Positions 23,038 to 34,027 of a DNA stretch of 64,000 nucleotides are shown piece by piece. The position numbers and the translations under genes were made by a program. The stretch's first letter is position 1. Every line of letters begins with the position of its first letter. The stretch is from Rostrohypoxylon terebratum (Eukaryota; Ascomycota; Sordariomycetes; Xylariales; Hypoxylaceae). The stretch is taken from positions 1,364,001-1,428,000 of the forward strand of contig MU385855.1 of NCBI GenBank assembly GCA_022497145.1, given 5' to 3'. The notes under the pieces were generated by a model, which saw nothing but the letters and a program-made list of their open reading frames with translations, did not search any database and was not told the origin of the DNA.

Positions 23038-23971
23038 GTCTAATGCACAAGTATTCTAGAGCTAGCTTCACCACGTCTGCACGCATGTGTCCGAAGGCAT
23101 ATGACGATGGACAAAAGCTAGCTAACGGTATTGCTGGCATTCTGGGCTAGGTCGCCTTTGTACAGTCTCGCATTTGGGACTATTCTAGTTACGATAGTTT
23201 TCTTCATCTGCTAAGGATATACCGTCTGTCTCTGCTTGTGGCATGAGCTCTTACTATAATCAATGGGAACAAATCGCGGCCATCTTGCTATTATCCTTTT
23301 AGAAAGAAGATTGTACTATTGTGAACGTCATCTGCTACATAGGACCTAGATGTGCATCAATTGTGGCGATGCTACCTACACACGCATTCTTCGTCGGCGT
23401 AATTTGATAATATTCAGCCTAGCACAGCAGAATTATTGACAATTTACCCACCGGAATTTACAAGAGCGACAGAAGAAAAAGTCAATATTCGCTGTGTATA
23501 TATAGTACCATACTAGGTACCTAGTTACCTAGTAGGGATCAAATCATCGGTGAAATAGGTAGGTAGTAGGTACTACCTTCTAGGTAGTAATACCTACCTA
23601 CTACCTAGTAGTATCAGCCTATGTATGTACCTATACATATGTCATAAGTAATCAGGGCTTTACGTAAGCATTCATTTCTGGATAATATATATTAAAGCTT
23701 ACCTATTTACGTATTAGGTTTAGTTTAGTAAACTACTCGGTTCGGCGTTTGCTCGTAGTACTACTATGTAGTGGATGACGGCATTCCTACATATTTTCCA
23801 TTTTTTTTGTCTTTTTTCTTCTTTTATTTCCCGAGAACGGCATTGTCGACTCAAGCTTCACGGCGCAACCACGGTGAAGCTCAAGCAAGCTTCGCTTCGA
23901 TGGTGCGATCGTGTGTAAGGACAGGATTTAATACCCATCGATGAGGAGACGAGGTGAATAAAGCGCTCAAG
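23038..23971. other. Intergenic region upstream of the ABC transporter
   Basis: 3' UTR of the CID gene and promoter of the ABC gene. TACCTA/TAGGTA palindromic clusters lie at 23510-23640. A short upstream frame ATG AGG AGA CGA GGT GAA TAA (23941-23961) ends 10 nt before the ABC start and could reduce its translation. No other gene is supported. Confidence 0.5.
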
Positions 23972-26410
23972 ATGGCATCTCCATCTCGAGCGTTAGGTCG
24001 CGCTATAACGGGAAGCCTCCCGCAGCGCGGTGCCGCCATCGCAAACCGACCTCAACAGCTCCCTCGCCAGCTCTCTCACCAACTTAACCTCCACTTATCC
24101 CATAACGAGTTACCCACCATCGCGAGACGACAAAATGCTCCAGAAATTCCCCAATCTCACCCACCTCACCCACATAGCTCTTCACCCTCACCCCACCAAA
24201 TCCGATCGCAAACCCCACCAGACTTTTCTCCGAGCCTTCTCGGCTTTACTTCCACCTCGCGAGTGTCTGCCGGGACCTCACCATGGCGATCACCAGTTGG
24301 CGTATTAAGAAATCTCTCTACGAGTCGGATATCATTTCGAGAAAATCGAGATGCGACAGAGCCGAGCGCCCAGTCTGCTGCGTCGGATACGACTAAGGCT
24401 GCGAAGGATAGCGCGCAATCCTACGAAGGTTTTGAAAAGAGCGATAAGGCAACCAAAGCAGCCCAGATCAACCTACGAGCCCGTCTTTCCCACGATGGGA
24501 AAGATTCTAAGAAGTCGTACTCCTTGAATGAGATATGGCGTCTCATAAAGATTGCCAGGCCGGAGGCTAGGAATCTCGCCATTGCCGTCATCTTGCTTCT
24601 CACTTCCTCCTCTCTATTCGTCTCACTCCCTCTTGTTGTCGGAAAAGTCATGAATCTAGCTACATCGAAGTCCCTGGAAGAGACGGAAATATTTGGCTTG
24701 TCGCTCTACCAATTCTTCGGTGCCTTCGCTCTGGCTCTCACCGTCGGCGCGTGCGCTAACTTTGGGCGTATTGTACTGCTTCGTATTATCGGCGAGAGGG
24801 TCGTCACACGTCTACGAGCGCAGCTTTTCAGGAAGACCTATAGCCAGGATGCCGAGTTTTTCGACGCGAACAGGGTTGGTGATCTCATCTCTCGACTCGG
24901 AACCGATACCATCATTGTGGGCAAGAGTATTACGCAGAACGTTTCGGATGGATTGCGGGCTCTCGTGAACAGTGTGTCGGGACTCGCTCTGATGGCCTGG
25001 ATCAGTCCTAGCTTGACTGCCATCATATTAGTTGCGGCCCCTTTTATCGGCAGCGCTTCTTTTATCTATTCCCGTATCATCCGAAGACTAAGTCGTAAGA
25101 TGCAGCAGAACTTGGGAACATTGACCAAAATTGCGGAAGAGCGTTTGGGAAACGTCAAGACAAGCCAGGCTTTTGCCGGCGAGGCACAAGAGGTCCGCCG
25201 GTACAACACCCAGGTGAGAAAAGTCTTCGAGCTTGGGAAGAAACAATCTATTTACGATGCATCCTACTTCTCCGGAACGTCGTGGATGGGTAATATGACG
25301 ATAATTGGCTTGCTATGGTTTGGCGGAAATCTTGTGAGGGACGGCATAATGACTACTGGCGACTTGACTACGTTCGTCATGTACGCATTCTGGGCGGGTG
25401 GTGGATTATTTGGTGTTGCCAACTTCTACTCGGAATTAATGAAAGGCGTCGGTGCGGCCACGCGCATTTTCGAGCTTCAAGATCGTGACACAGGCATTTC
25501 GTCGACAAAGGGCGTCAAGGTCACATCAGCACAAGGTCCTATCAAGTTCGAAAATGTATCCTTCGCTTATCCCACTCGTCCTGCTGTTACGATCTTCAAC
25601 GGCCTTAATTTCGAAATCCCCTCGGGAACCAACGTGTGTATAGTTGGTCCGTCGGGTGGTGGAAAGTCGACCGTATCATCTCTTCTCTTACGATTCTATG
25701 ATCCTACTGGTGGTTCCATCAGCATCAATGGTGTAGATATTGCCAAGATGAATGCCAAATCCCTCCGGCGCCGTATCGGTATGGTATCACAGGAGCCAGT
25801 GTTATTTTCGGGTACTGTAGCCGAAAATATCGCTTACGGGAAGCCGGATGCCACTCGATCCGAAATAGTGACAGCTGCGCAAAAAGCCAACTGTGGGTTC
25901 ATTAGCGACTTCCCGCAAGGCTTAGAGACTCAAGTTGGCCCTAGAGGTGCACAACTTTCTGGTGGCCAGAAGCAACGAATTGCCATTGCACGAGCTCTCA
26001 TCAAGGACCCGGATATTCTCATTTTGGACGAAGCTACCTCAGCTCTCGACGCAGAATCAGAAACAGCAGTCAACCTAGCCCTAGCGGCGTTACTAAAAGG
26101 CCGCCGGCGGACAACTATCTCTATCGCTCATCGACTCTCTACCATCAAGAGATCAGACAAGCTCATCGTATTATCTAGCAAGGGCACGGTTGCCGAGGTT
26201 GGATCGTACGAAGAGCTTAGCTCCAACCCTCATAGCGAATTTACCAGGTTGATGGAATGGCAGATGAGCGGAGGCGAGGTCCCTTCCAAGGCAAAGGAAC
26301 TAACCGAATCCGAGATCATCGAAGGGGAGCTCGAGGAAGCTGAAGAAGAGCTTGGCGAGGAAGAAGAAGAGGAGGAAGAAACTGTAAGACGAAAGTCGGA
26401 AAAGAAATAA
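23972..26410 (+). CDS. MDL1: Mitochondrial ABC half-transporter, Mdl1 type (ABCB10-like)
   Basis: Single exon, 812 aa from the ATG at 23972. The ~190-residue N-terminus is rich in Ser, Arg, Pro and His, a plausible mitochondrial presequence. Next comes a six-helix exporter membrane domain (~200-500) and one nucleotide-binding domain. Walker A is GPSGGGKST (~559-567), the ABC signature LSGGQKQR (~662-669), Walker B ILILDEATSALD (~679-690), and the switch His lies in SIAHRLSTI (~718). A half-transporter works as a homodimer. Yeast Mdl1 exports peptides made by inner-membrane proteolysis. The strongly acidic tail of Glu runs followed by RRKSEKK is unusual and probably disordered. Mdl2 or another ABCB mitochondrial paralogue is the alternative name. 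Confidence 0.88.
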   Translation: MASPSRALGRAITGSLPQRGAAIANRPQQLPRQLSHQLNLHLSHNELPTIARRQNAPEIPQSHPPHPHSSSPSPHQIRSQTPPDFSPSLLGFTSTSRVSAGTSPWRSPVGVLRNLSTSRISFRENRDATEPSAQSAASDTTKAAKDSAQSYEGFEKSDKATKAAQINLRARLSHDGKDSKKSYSLNEIWRLIKIARPEARNLAIAVILLLTSSSLFVSLPLVVGKVMNLATSKSLEETEIFGLSLYQFFGAFALALTVGACANFGRIVLLRIIGERVVTRLRAQLFRKTYSQDAEFFDANRVGDLISRLGTDTIIVGKSITQNVSDGLRALVNSVSGLALMAWISPSLTAIILVAAPFIGSASFIYSRIIRRLSRKMQQNLGTLTKIAEERLGNVKTSQAFAGEAQEVRRYNTQVRKVFELGKKQSIYDASYFSGTSWMGNMTIIGLLWFGGNLVRDGIMTTGDLTTFVMYAFWAGGGLFGVANFYSELMKGVGAATRIFELQDRDTGISSTKGVKVTSAQGPIKFENVSFAYPTRPAVTIFNGLNFEIPSGTNVCIVGPSGGGKSTVSSLLLRFYDPTGGSISINGVDIAKMNAKSLRRRIGMVSQEPVLFSGTVAENIAYGKPDATRSEIVTAAQKANCGFISDFPQGLETQVGPRGAQLSGGQKQRIAIARALIKDPDILILDEATSALDAESETAVNLALAALLKGRRRTTISIAHRLSTIKRSDKLIVLSSKGTVAEVGSYEELSSNPHSEFTRLMEWQMSGGEVPSKAKELTESEIIEGELEEAEEELGEEEEEEEETVRRKSEKK

Positions 26411-27148
26411 TCATGCTTGTCATATGATACCACGTTTCGCATGAAAAAGAAGGGGGATCAGCCACCTCTTGCCTTTTTTTTCATGTGTTGTTTGGGGACC
26501 TCGCAGAAAGGCCGTCGGTTGGCCTGGGTATAAGTTCTTACTGGAAAAGAACACTTGTCAGGACAGAAAACAGGCGAGGAGAAGCGAGACGAGACAAGAC
26601 GACGTACTCCGGGTGATGAATTGTGCAGTGTAAATGTAGAATAACTGAGTCCAGAACTCCACTCGATACCTATAAAGTTGGACTCGAGGGAAAAGTCCAC
26701 GGACCTCTTGGATAGAACAGGGGAAGGTTTGGCACGGTGGTGATATGTAGAATCTAGCGGAAAAACAATTAGAGGCTTCGGATTGTATCAACTCCTCCAG
26801 CTGGTTTCGATGACTGCAATTACACATAGCGACCCCTAGAGTCACCTGAAGGCAAACTATGCTCAATAAGTCCAGATCAGTCCAATCAATCAGGTACATA
26901 ATATTATATACATTATACCGTCAGTCAGTATTTTTGTTTTTGACATTCTCATAAATAGGCCTAGGTCACATCGTTGAAACCGGTCTACTCGAAAACCCCG
27001 ATGACGAAGAGCCGGCGGACCTGTAGTCTCTCCGCGTTTATGAGTACGGAGCTGTGATCTATCCGCTGCGGAGCCGAAACTAAAAATTAGCGCTAGTATT
27101 AACACGCCGCTACCTTCTAGGCAGGTGCTTGTCCATTACAAGTTCAAC
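26411..27148. other. Intergenic region downstream of the ABC transporter
   Basis: No gene is supported. The minus-strand open frames here (up to 113 codons) show no domain or splice logic. It contains the 3' UTR of the ABC gene and runs to the TIR element at 27149. Confidence 0.5.
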
Positions 27149-27541
27149 TACAGAGGACGCCACCAAAAGTTTTTTCCATAGGACGCTCGTGCCAAGACTT
27201 GGCACTCATGCTGCCAGCTGGAGGAGCACTCGCTTGCAGCTGTTTCTTAGCTGGTATGAGAATCGAAATAAGTACTATATTTAAATAACTATCCTTCTTT
27301 TAAATATCATTTTTATAATTAATAATTTATATATAAATATATAGAATTGATTAAAAAGCATATCTAAGAAAGCCTTGATAAAAATAGACCTACGAATGGT
27401 TGTAAAAGTTAATCTTAAAGTAGGGTTTTGATCAAGTTGAAAAGGTGACTTTAATTGACAGCCGACGAGGTTCTCTGGCAGCTGTTGTCAAGACTTGGCA
27501 CGAGCGTCTTATGGAAAAAACTTTTGGTGGCGACCTTTGTA
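27149..27541. mobile_element. MITE-like element with 56-bp TIRs and TA ends
   Basis: Terminal inverted repeats lie at 27149-27204 and 27486-27541, 51 of 56 positions identical. They share the core GCCACCAAAAGTTTTTTCCA and a GACGCTCGTGCCAAG segment. A TA lies at both extremes, as for Tc1/mariner-type insertions. The interior is only ~280 bp, is AT-rich in its centre (27275-27360) and has no transposase. A subterminal TGCCAAGACTTGGCA palindrome sits in the left repeat, partly decayed in the right. This is a short non-autonomous DNA element. Its TIR is unrelated to that of the element at 17662, so it is a different family. Confidence 0.85.
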
Positions 27542-27937
27542 CGGGTAGGGAGCCCCCCCGTCCCCCCCTAGCAACCAATTCAAAGGGAGCTACAAACCCC
27601 ATGTTTTTTTACCTTCTTAAGCTTGAGCTTAGCCTCGCTGGCTCGCTGGCCTCGTAATTCATAAATTCATAAATTTACACATTTATCTTACCTCGGCGAG
27701 TTTTTTTTTTTTTGCCAAGGAGGAAACCTGGTAATTTGCTCTCATTCGAGGATATACGATCTCACTGAGTATATAATATTGTCTTGTAAGAAACACGCCG
27801 ATATATCTAATCCAACTTAACATACCTGCGAATATTTCTTCTTACACCAACACGATACGGTATAAGGCATTGTTGCATAGGTCACCTGCACGGGCGCATA
27901 CATCTTTACCATATCAGATAACCGTCTATTCTTCAGA
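27542..27937 (+). promoter_or_regulatory. Promoter and leader of the alpha/beta hydrolase gene
   Basis: About 400 bp between the MITE and the hydrolase ATG. It holds C runs at 27554-27568 and a run of 13 T near 27701. No other feature is seen. The MITE insertion lies close enough to affect this promoter. Confidence 0.4.
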
Positions 27938-29155
27938 ATGGGAGACATACAAATTGTCGAGGGCACCCTCCAGGTCGATGACGTAACCCTACATACTAAG
28001 TCTTGGTTCGTAAGTCACGTCTCTATTTTATACCTACCTACCTACCTACCTACCTGCCTACCTAGGTCCTAGGTTCACACCTCGGTATTAATGTCACTAC
28101 CCATGCCCATACTCACAACAAACGCAGCCCTCTGGTCCACCAAAGGCTAAGCTCATCTTCATACACGGGTTCAGCGACCACGTAGACCGGTACTACGACT
28201 TCTTCCCGACGCTCGCGCGCCGCGGAGTCGCCGTTTACGGCTTCGATCAGCGAGGCTGGGGTCGCAGCGTGCGTCGTCCCGCCGACAAGGGCCGCTCGGG
28301 ACCCACGACCACCGTGCTGTCCGACATCGCCGCCTTCATAAGGGCCAAGGTGTTGAGCAGCGGCGGAGACGACGACGACAACGACGATGACATCCCCGTA
28401 TTTATGCTGGGTCACTCTATGGGCGGTGGCGAGGTGCTTACCTTTGCCAGCACGGCTGAGTACGATGACATCATCGCTAAGGTCAAGGGCTTTATCCTCG
28501 AGGCGCCGTTTTTGGGATTCGCGCCTTCGGTTCAGCCCTCTTGGTTGACTGTTGCTGTAGGTTTCTTATCTATCTATCTATCTACTATCTTCCTTCATTT
28601 TTACTCATTTATCCGGATATGTTGCTAAAAAATAGCAAACAACAACGACAACAACAACAACAATGATGATGATGATACTAATAATGATACTCGGCTAATT
28701 GAAAATTATAGAGCGGCCGCCTTGCTGCGCACGTCGTGCCAAATTTTCATTTGTTCAAGCCGGTGCCTCCCGAGCACCTTTCTCGAGATCCGGAGGTGCA
28801 AAAGAGCATCGCGAATGATCCGCTGATGCACAACACAGGCACCCTCGAAGGACTAGCTGGCATGATCGACCGCGCTGAGTTCCTGTCCTCAGGTAAGCTC
28901 AAGCTGCGGCCGAGCGTAAAGTCCGTGTTTCTGGCACATGGCACGGGGGACATGGTGACTAGCTTCGACAAGGTGAAGGAGTGGTGGGGTAAGCAGAGAC
29001 TGGAAGACGGCACGTTGAAGGCGTATGACGGCTGGTTTCACCAGCTACATGCTGAGCCTGGGAAGGAGCAATATTACCAGGATGTCGGAGATTGGATATT
29101 GGAGAGGAGCAGTGCAGGTGAGCAGGTATCGAAGGCGCCGGAGCCGAAGTTGTGA
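27938..29155 (+). CDS. Alpha/beta hydrolase, monoglyceride lipase type (serine aminopeptidase S33 fold)
   Basis: Exons 27938-28009, 28128-28556 and 28712-29155 (945 nt, 314 aa). The protein begins MGDIQIVEGTLQVDDVTLHT. The oxyanion loop is FIHGFSDH, the nucleophile elbow GHSMGGGE, the acid Asp lies in LAHGTGDMVTS, and the catalytic His in WFHQLHAEPGK. These spacings match fungal Yju3-type monoglyceride lipases, which release fatty acid from monoacylglycerol at lipid droplets and membranes. An Asp-rich insert (GDDDDNDDD) sits between the HGF strand and the elbow. Intron 1 carries a CCTA array and a CCTAGG palindrome; intron 2 carries TATC, CAA and GAT microsatellites. Other esterase activity is possible. 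Confidence 0.86.
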
Positions 29156-29410
29156 GTGAATGAAGGGAAATTCTTCATGACGCCGACCCAACATTCCCAG
29201 TTAGTCGTGGGCTTCGTGGGCTTTAATGTAGGGTGGGTGATGTCCCGATTCCAGGACTTAACAGCAAACAGGAATTTATATATAGCACGACGAAGAGCGC
29301 CATACTGCTTCTGGACGAGATTATACGAGAATGGATATTAGGACAGGCGCTATAATAGGAACATTTATTCAAGTTTTGTAAATGACCTACTGAAGTTTTC
29401 CTAGACGAGT

Positions 29411-31316
29411 CTATCCTGTGCACCTCTCCTCCGGCGGGCGCCACTCCAAACCTAATTGTTCAAAGACCCTCCTTTCTGCCGTCAGCATATCCGGAGCCAG
29501 GCCGTTGGTATCACTCTCGAGATCCACCCAACTACCGTCTACCCGACTACGAACACCGCTACTATCAAACTTTAGGCCCTTTTCGCGTTTGCAATATCTT
29601 CTCAGGTCTCTCTCGAAGGTAATGCCGCCAGTCCAACCAATAATTGCACAACCAACTGTTGCCCAAGGACTGATGATGATGTCGACCCTTCGGTGTGGAT
29701 TTGGATTTTTTGACGACACATTCTTATCCCATTTTGGATTCTGCCAAACCACAAGCGCCTTGTCAAGTGTGTCGAAACCGGTGCCTGCTTTACGGTCCTG
29801 CCCCTTCCATGGTAACGGACTTTGTCCTCGCTCGCTATTCTTCGTGCTCATGGTGAGCGTGTGTGTGATATATTCTGCTTTCTCAAGACTATTCACAATC
29901 TCTGCTATGATACCACAGGTGGCAGTCTCGTCCGGGTGGCTGAGAATTACGTCGACGTCGCCACTCTCCGTCTTCCCTCTCCGATAGCCGCCGGCAATGA
30001 CTATACGAAAGCCTCTGCGAAGCTCGCTCGCGTGGCTAAGAACAACCTGCCCAATGTCTTCCACTTCGGAACGGGGGACCTTCTTTTGCAATTCATCGTA
30101 ATATTTGAGACCGATCTGTTGAACTCGGCTTAGGCCATCCCAGTCGTGTTCAACGATGTCATCACGGTCCCGCCACCCTTTCTTGTAAAACTCATGGGCA
30201 GTCTTTGCTGCGACGCCCCATATGCCGTAGAATTCTTGCAGCACTGACATCTTCGGATCTGTCTTGGCGTCTTCTACCTCTTCTAGACAGCCGGTTGCCT
30301 TCCATTGCCGATAGAGATCAGCGATCTTATCGCTACAGCCAGGGAGCCTAGAGACCTCTATACCCGCATGTCAGATGGTAGTAGCCAAATTGTTCACTGG
30401 GACACCTACCAGCTGGCTTGGAAATGAGATAGGGATAAGCTGACAGAGAAGCAATGCTTGTGGAGTAGGCTCTGACGCCTATTTCGTCGCTCCTGAGTTG
30501 TCTGAGCTTTCGAATCTTGTGTAGTTCCTCGATGAAAGATTTGTTGGGTGGATCGAAGGGAGTTGGACGTTGACAAGAGTAAGGGGTGTTTAGGTAGTCA
30601 GGGATTGGGGGCATCTGCGAAGGGTCTTCATGTTCTGATGTCGACTCGTGAACTAAGGTAGGGCGCTTCACATGATCTAGGATCCGCGGATGTTGAGACA
30701 ATTCCCCTCTTGAAGCAGGTCGGTCTATGCCGTCTTCATGCATTGCGCGTTTAAGGACATCATTGTGACTGGGGGGACACTTGTCGGTCCAGCCTTGTAT
30801 TTTATGGCCCTGATAGACCAAATACTCACCGATTGGGATGATGGACTCTCGAGTCAAGCAGTCGACGAACCATTTTAATTTAACAATTTTGATAATTGAA
30901 TTATTTTCGCCTGTGCCGGTGCTGGTGCTGTTCAGCCCTTGGCCCTTCCGACTACCTATGGTGTGAATGCCAGCGTCAACGTCAACATCGATATCTGACT
31001 CGTCATCCTTGTCGGAGACGTTTATCTGCTTGGGACTCCGTGTTGGTTTAGGCGACGATGAACTTGAAACTTTCCTTCGCTTCTGTGGTGGGCAATATGG
31101 GTTAGAGAGGGGAGACCGAGATGTGATATCTTCGGTCACAATTTTCCGGCGTCTCAATTCAAATTTAGCTCTTTCCTTGTTGGCTATTTTGCCGAGAATT
31201 ATTTGTGCCTCGTTGATGTCGTAGGTTAGTGTAGGTATCTTGCTCTCCCACTCCGGCAACTCGTCGGGGTTGATGTGAGTAGGTAATAGGTAGATGATGG
31301 GGAATTGGAGAGACAT
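29411..31316 (-). CDS. POL4: Family X DNA polymerase with BRCT domain (Pol4 / Pol lambda-mu type)
   Basis: Exons 31316-30410 and 30357-29411 (1854 nt, 617 aa). An N-terminal BRCT fold has its first strands at ~5-50 and its last part at ~145-175 (KLKWFVDCLTRES). Between them lies a ~70-residue low-complexity insert with a likely nuclear signal (PPQKRRKVS). A helix-hairpin-helix (VSRLPGCSDKIADLYRQW, ~304-321) and thumb-linked second HhH follow. The palm has GGYRRGK (~425-431), the metal-binding pair Asp436 and Asp438 in GDVDVI, and Asp528 in RRVDIII. The steric TGG and FERDLRRYC motif follows. The family fills gaps in end joining and base excision repair. The single small intron splits a Gly/Ala-Gly codon region just before the HhH. 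Confidence 0.92.
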
Positions 31317-32330
31317 CGTGTCTGCGCCTTCAAGGTTGGTATTAATACCTACTACTACGCAGTAGGTAGGACCTAGGTCAAGACTCAGTCTTCAGAGGTA
31401 GGTATGGTTTCAAACTTAGTAGTACAATAATACAATACTAGATTAAGATTAATAATATTTCTTGTTCTTGACAGAGTGCTAATTTCTAAACTTTGTTCCT
31501 CGTTACACACATACATTCATGCGCCTGACGTCACAAGTATCTCAGTTTACCTGAAAGGTACAGCATAATAATAGGTATTGTATGTACAATACCTACCTAG
31601 TAGTACCTACCTAAGGTACTAGCCCTGTATCAAGGTTGCGGCCAAAAGTGGGTTTTACTGTATTCAAATGTTATTACAGGTAGCCAAACAGTTGTCTGGT
31701 TTTAGGTACAATGGTACAATACATAATCATACGCGTACCTATAGGTAGGTAGGACCTAGGGTCCTAGGTATGACAATGTAGTACATGTAGGCAATTTGGA
31801 CATTACATAATAATGTGGCTTCCAATTGTCAAACCAAACTTTTGTATTCAACTTTAGATTTTTTTACCACTTCATCATTCGTTGACGCATCTCCATCCAA
31901 CAAATACACAAGTTGACATTCAAAAAGCCGCTTCTCTCTTTTCGGTCGATGGTTGATGCGATTCCATATCATCAGCATCAGCATGCCGAGTTGTAGCCGT
32001 CGTCTTCCTTGACGGAACGTCGCGTAGCCTTCCGCTTTGCTAACCATCTACTAAAATTCGATTCTGCACTTCTTCGGTTCCACGATTCCTTGATTCACCT
32101 GCGAAAGTCAACATTGGGCAAAACGATGGAAACTGTCCTCAACATCCTTTTTTGAAAAAGGTGCCACTGTTCGCCATTCTCTTCTGCTTTACTGTCGTTC
32201 TTCCGACAAAACCTTTCTTTGTCGCCTTGTCACCTCGTCACCTCCATTCTGATTTCGCATCAACACCAATAACATCGACCACGAGTTTTGCGCCCGTTTA
32301 TTCCAACTAAGATCTCCATCTATCAACGCC
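31317..32330. promoter_or_regulatory. Divergent promoter region, POL4 / TFA1
   Basis: 1 kb between divergent starts. It includes CCTAGG palindromes near 31752-31770, TAGGTA clusters and a C/T-rich leader before TFA1. The one minus-strand frame of 72 codons at 31829-32047 has no support. Confidence 0.5.
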
Positions 32331-33624
32331 ATGGATTTAGCCCATAACTTGGTGCGCAGCGTCGCGCGCGCCTTCTATAACGGTCCCGACGAGAGAAGGA
32401 TGATTCTCATCATTGATGCCCTCGTCTTACATACCACCATGTGGGATGCTGATCTATCTTTCTTGATGGCGTTAAATTCCAAGGATCTCCAGAAATCCGT
32501 CAACAAACTTAGAGATGATCACCTTGTTCGCTCGTATGTCCATCATGATATCTTACTGTTTCTCTAACAGAACTGATGGTTGTTCTAGCCACTCTCGTCA
32601 AGAGTTAGTCGCGGGTAAAGAGAAACCAACCACCCGTACCTACTTCTACATCGATTATCGGCAAGCTATCGACGCTATAAAATACAGAACCTTCATGCTC
32701 GACAAAAAAGTTCAAGGAGATTCCGCCCCTCAAGGGGAGAAGAAAGTTTACTTCTGTAGGCGTTGCAAATCAGAATGGACGCAGATGGAAGTTCTCGACA
32801 ATATGGACCCTCAACTGGGTTTTGTGTGTCACAGATGCGGTACTCTCTTGGATTTCGATCCCGAGCGACAAGCGGGAGGCCACGAGTTATCTACTAAGCT
32901 GAACAATCAGCTGAAGTTTATTCTAGATGTTCTACCTAAACTTGATCAAGTTGTCATTCCTGAATTTGATTTCGACACCGCACGAGCCGCGTCTCTACCC
33001 GTCCTACGTTCACAGGGCAATATGGCCGCCGAATCCGTTGCTGTTCCTGACGCCAAACCTACTTCCGTGAAGGGCATGGCAAACACCGGCCCTACCAAGA
33101 TCGAAGTGGACATTACAGATATGGATGGTCCTACCGAGGCCGAGAAGGAGGCCGCGCGTACACGAAAGGAAAAGCTCGCTCAGCAGAATGCCCTGCCTTC
33201 GTGGCATAAGACTAGTACCGTTAGCGGTCTATCATATTCCGGAACTTCCGATCCTGCCGCCCCGACTAATGTCGATGAAGATGACAGCAAAAAATCCGAA
33301 ATCGTTACTCAGGACCCAGCCTACATACAAGAAATGGATGAGCTGTACGCGTCTTTGCAGAGATCTCAGGAGGAGGCGGCTCGACGCGCAGCAGAGAAAG
33401 AAGAGGAAGAGGAGGATGAGGATGTTGAGAGCGGCGGGGAAGAGTTTGTAGACATATCTGCGAATGTCAGCTCTATAGGCGAGAAGCGAGCCGCATCAAG
33501 CGGTCCCACCAGTGCTGCAGATACTCCCGCTTCCGACAGACCATCCAAGAAGGCGAGGATTGAGGAACCTGCAAACGGTGGTGATAGTGAAGACGATGAC
33601 GATATGCAATTCGAAGATGTTTAA
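32331..33624 (+). CDS. TFA1: Transcription initiation factor TFIIE, alpha subunit
   Basis: Exons 32331-32533 and 32589-33624 (1239 nt, 412 aa). The N-terminal winged-helix domain (~1-90) starts MDLAHNLVRSVARAFY. It is followed by a C4 zinc ribbon with Cys124/Cys127 (CRRC) and Cys148/Cys151 (CHRC). The C-terminal half is polar with long acidic runs (EEEEEDEDVESGGEEF, then a D/E-rich end at DDDDMQFEDV) that in TFIIE contact TFIIH. The factor recruits and stimulates TFIIH in the RNA polymerase II pre-initiation complex. A second AG at ~32570 could be used as acceptor but would break the frame. It is convergent with SMC1. Confidence 0.94.
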
Positions 33625-34027
33625 GCATGGACGACGGCGACACGTTAAGCTTCGTAAAACTGCGGTCGTTAATTGGGGTCAGTGGGAGAAGTGGTGTGGT
33701 CTTTCGCGATCGCAATACTGATCATATACCGGAGGCGCAGCGGTGAATGGGATTTTTATTTCCCCAGATAGATTTGGACGGGCGGGCGTCCAAAAGAAAA
33801 AGGAATAGGAACATTCGCATCGCAAATGAGAGTCTAGATTTTCTGGCAAACGTGAAAGCCTCAGCATTCCCGCGATTGGTATCTACACTGTCCCGAAGAA
33901 GAAAAAAAAACTAACAATCCTGTAAAACAAGCAAATATCCGGAGTCTCATCTTACTCCAAGTTAAACCGTCCAAAGGTATCGCATCTTCAACATAGCATA
34001 CAACGGAACCCGGTGTAGACTCGGGTA
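33625..34027. other. 3' region between convergent TFA1 and SMC1
   Basis: About 400 bp that serve as 3' UTRs of both genes. Nothing else is recognised. Confidence 0.5.
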
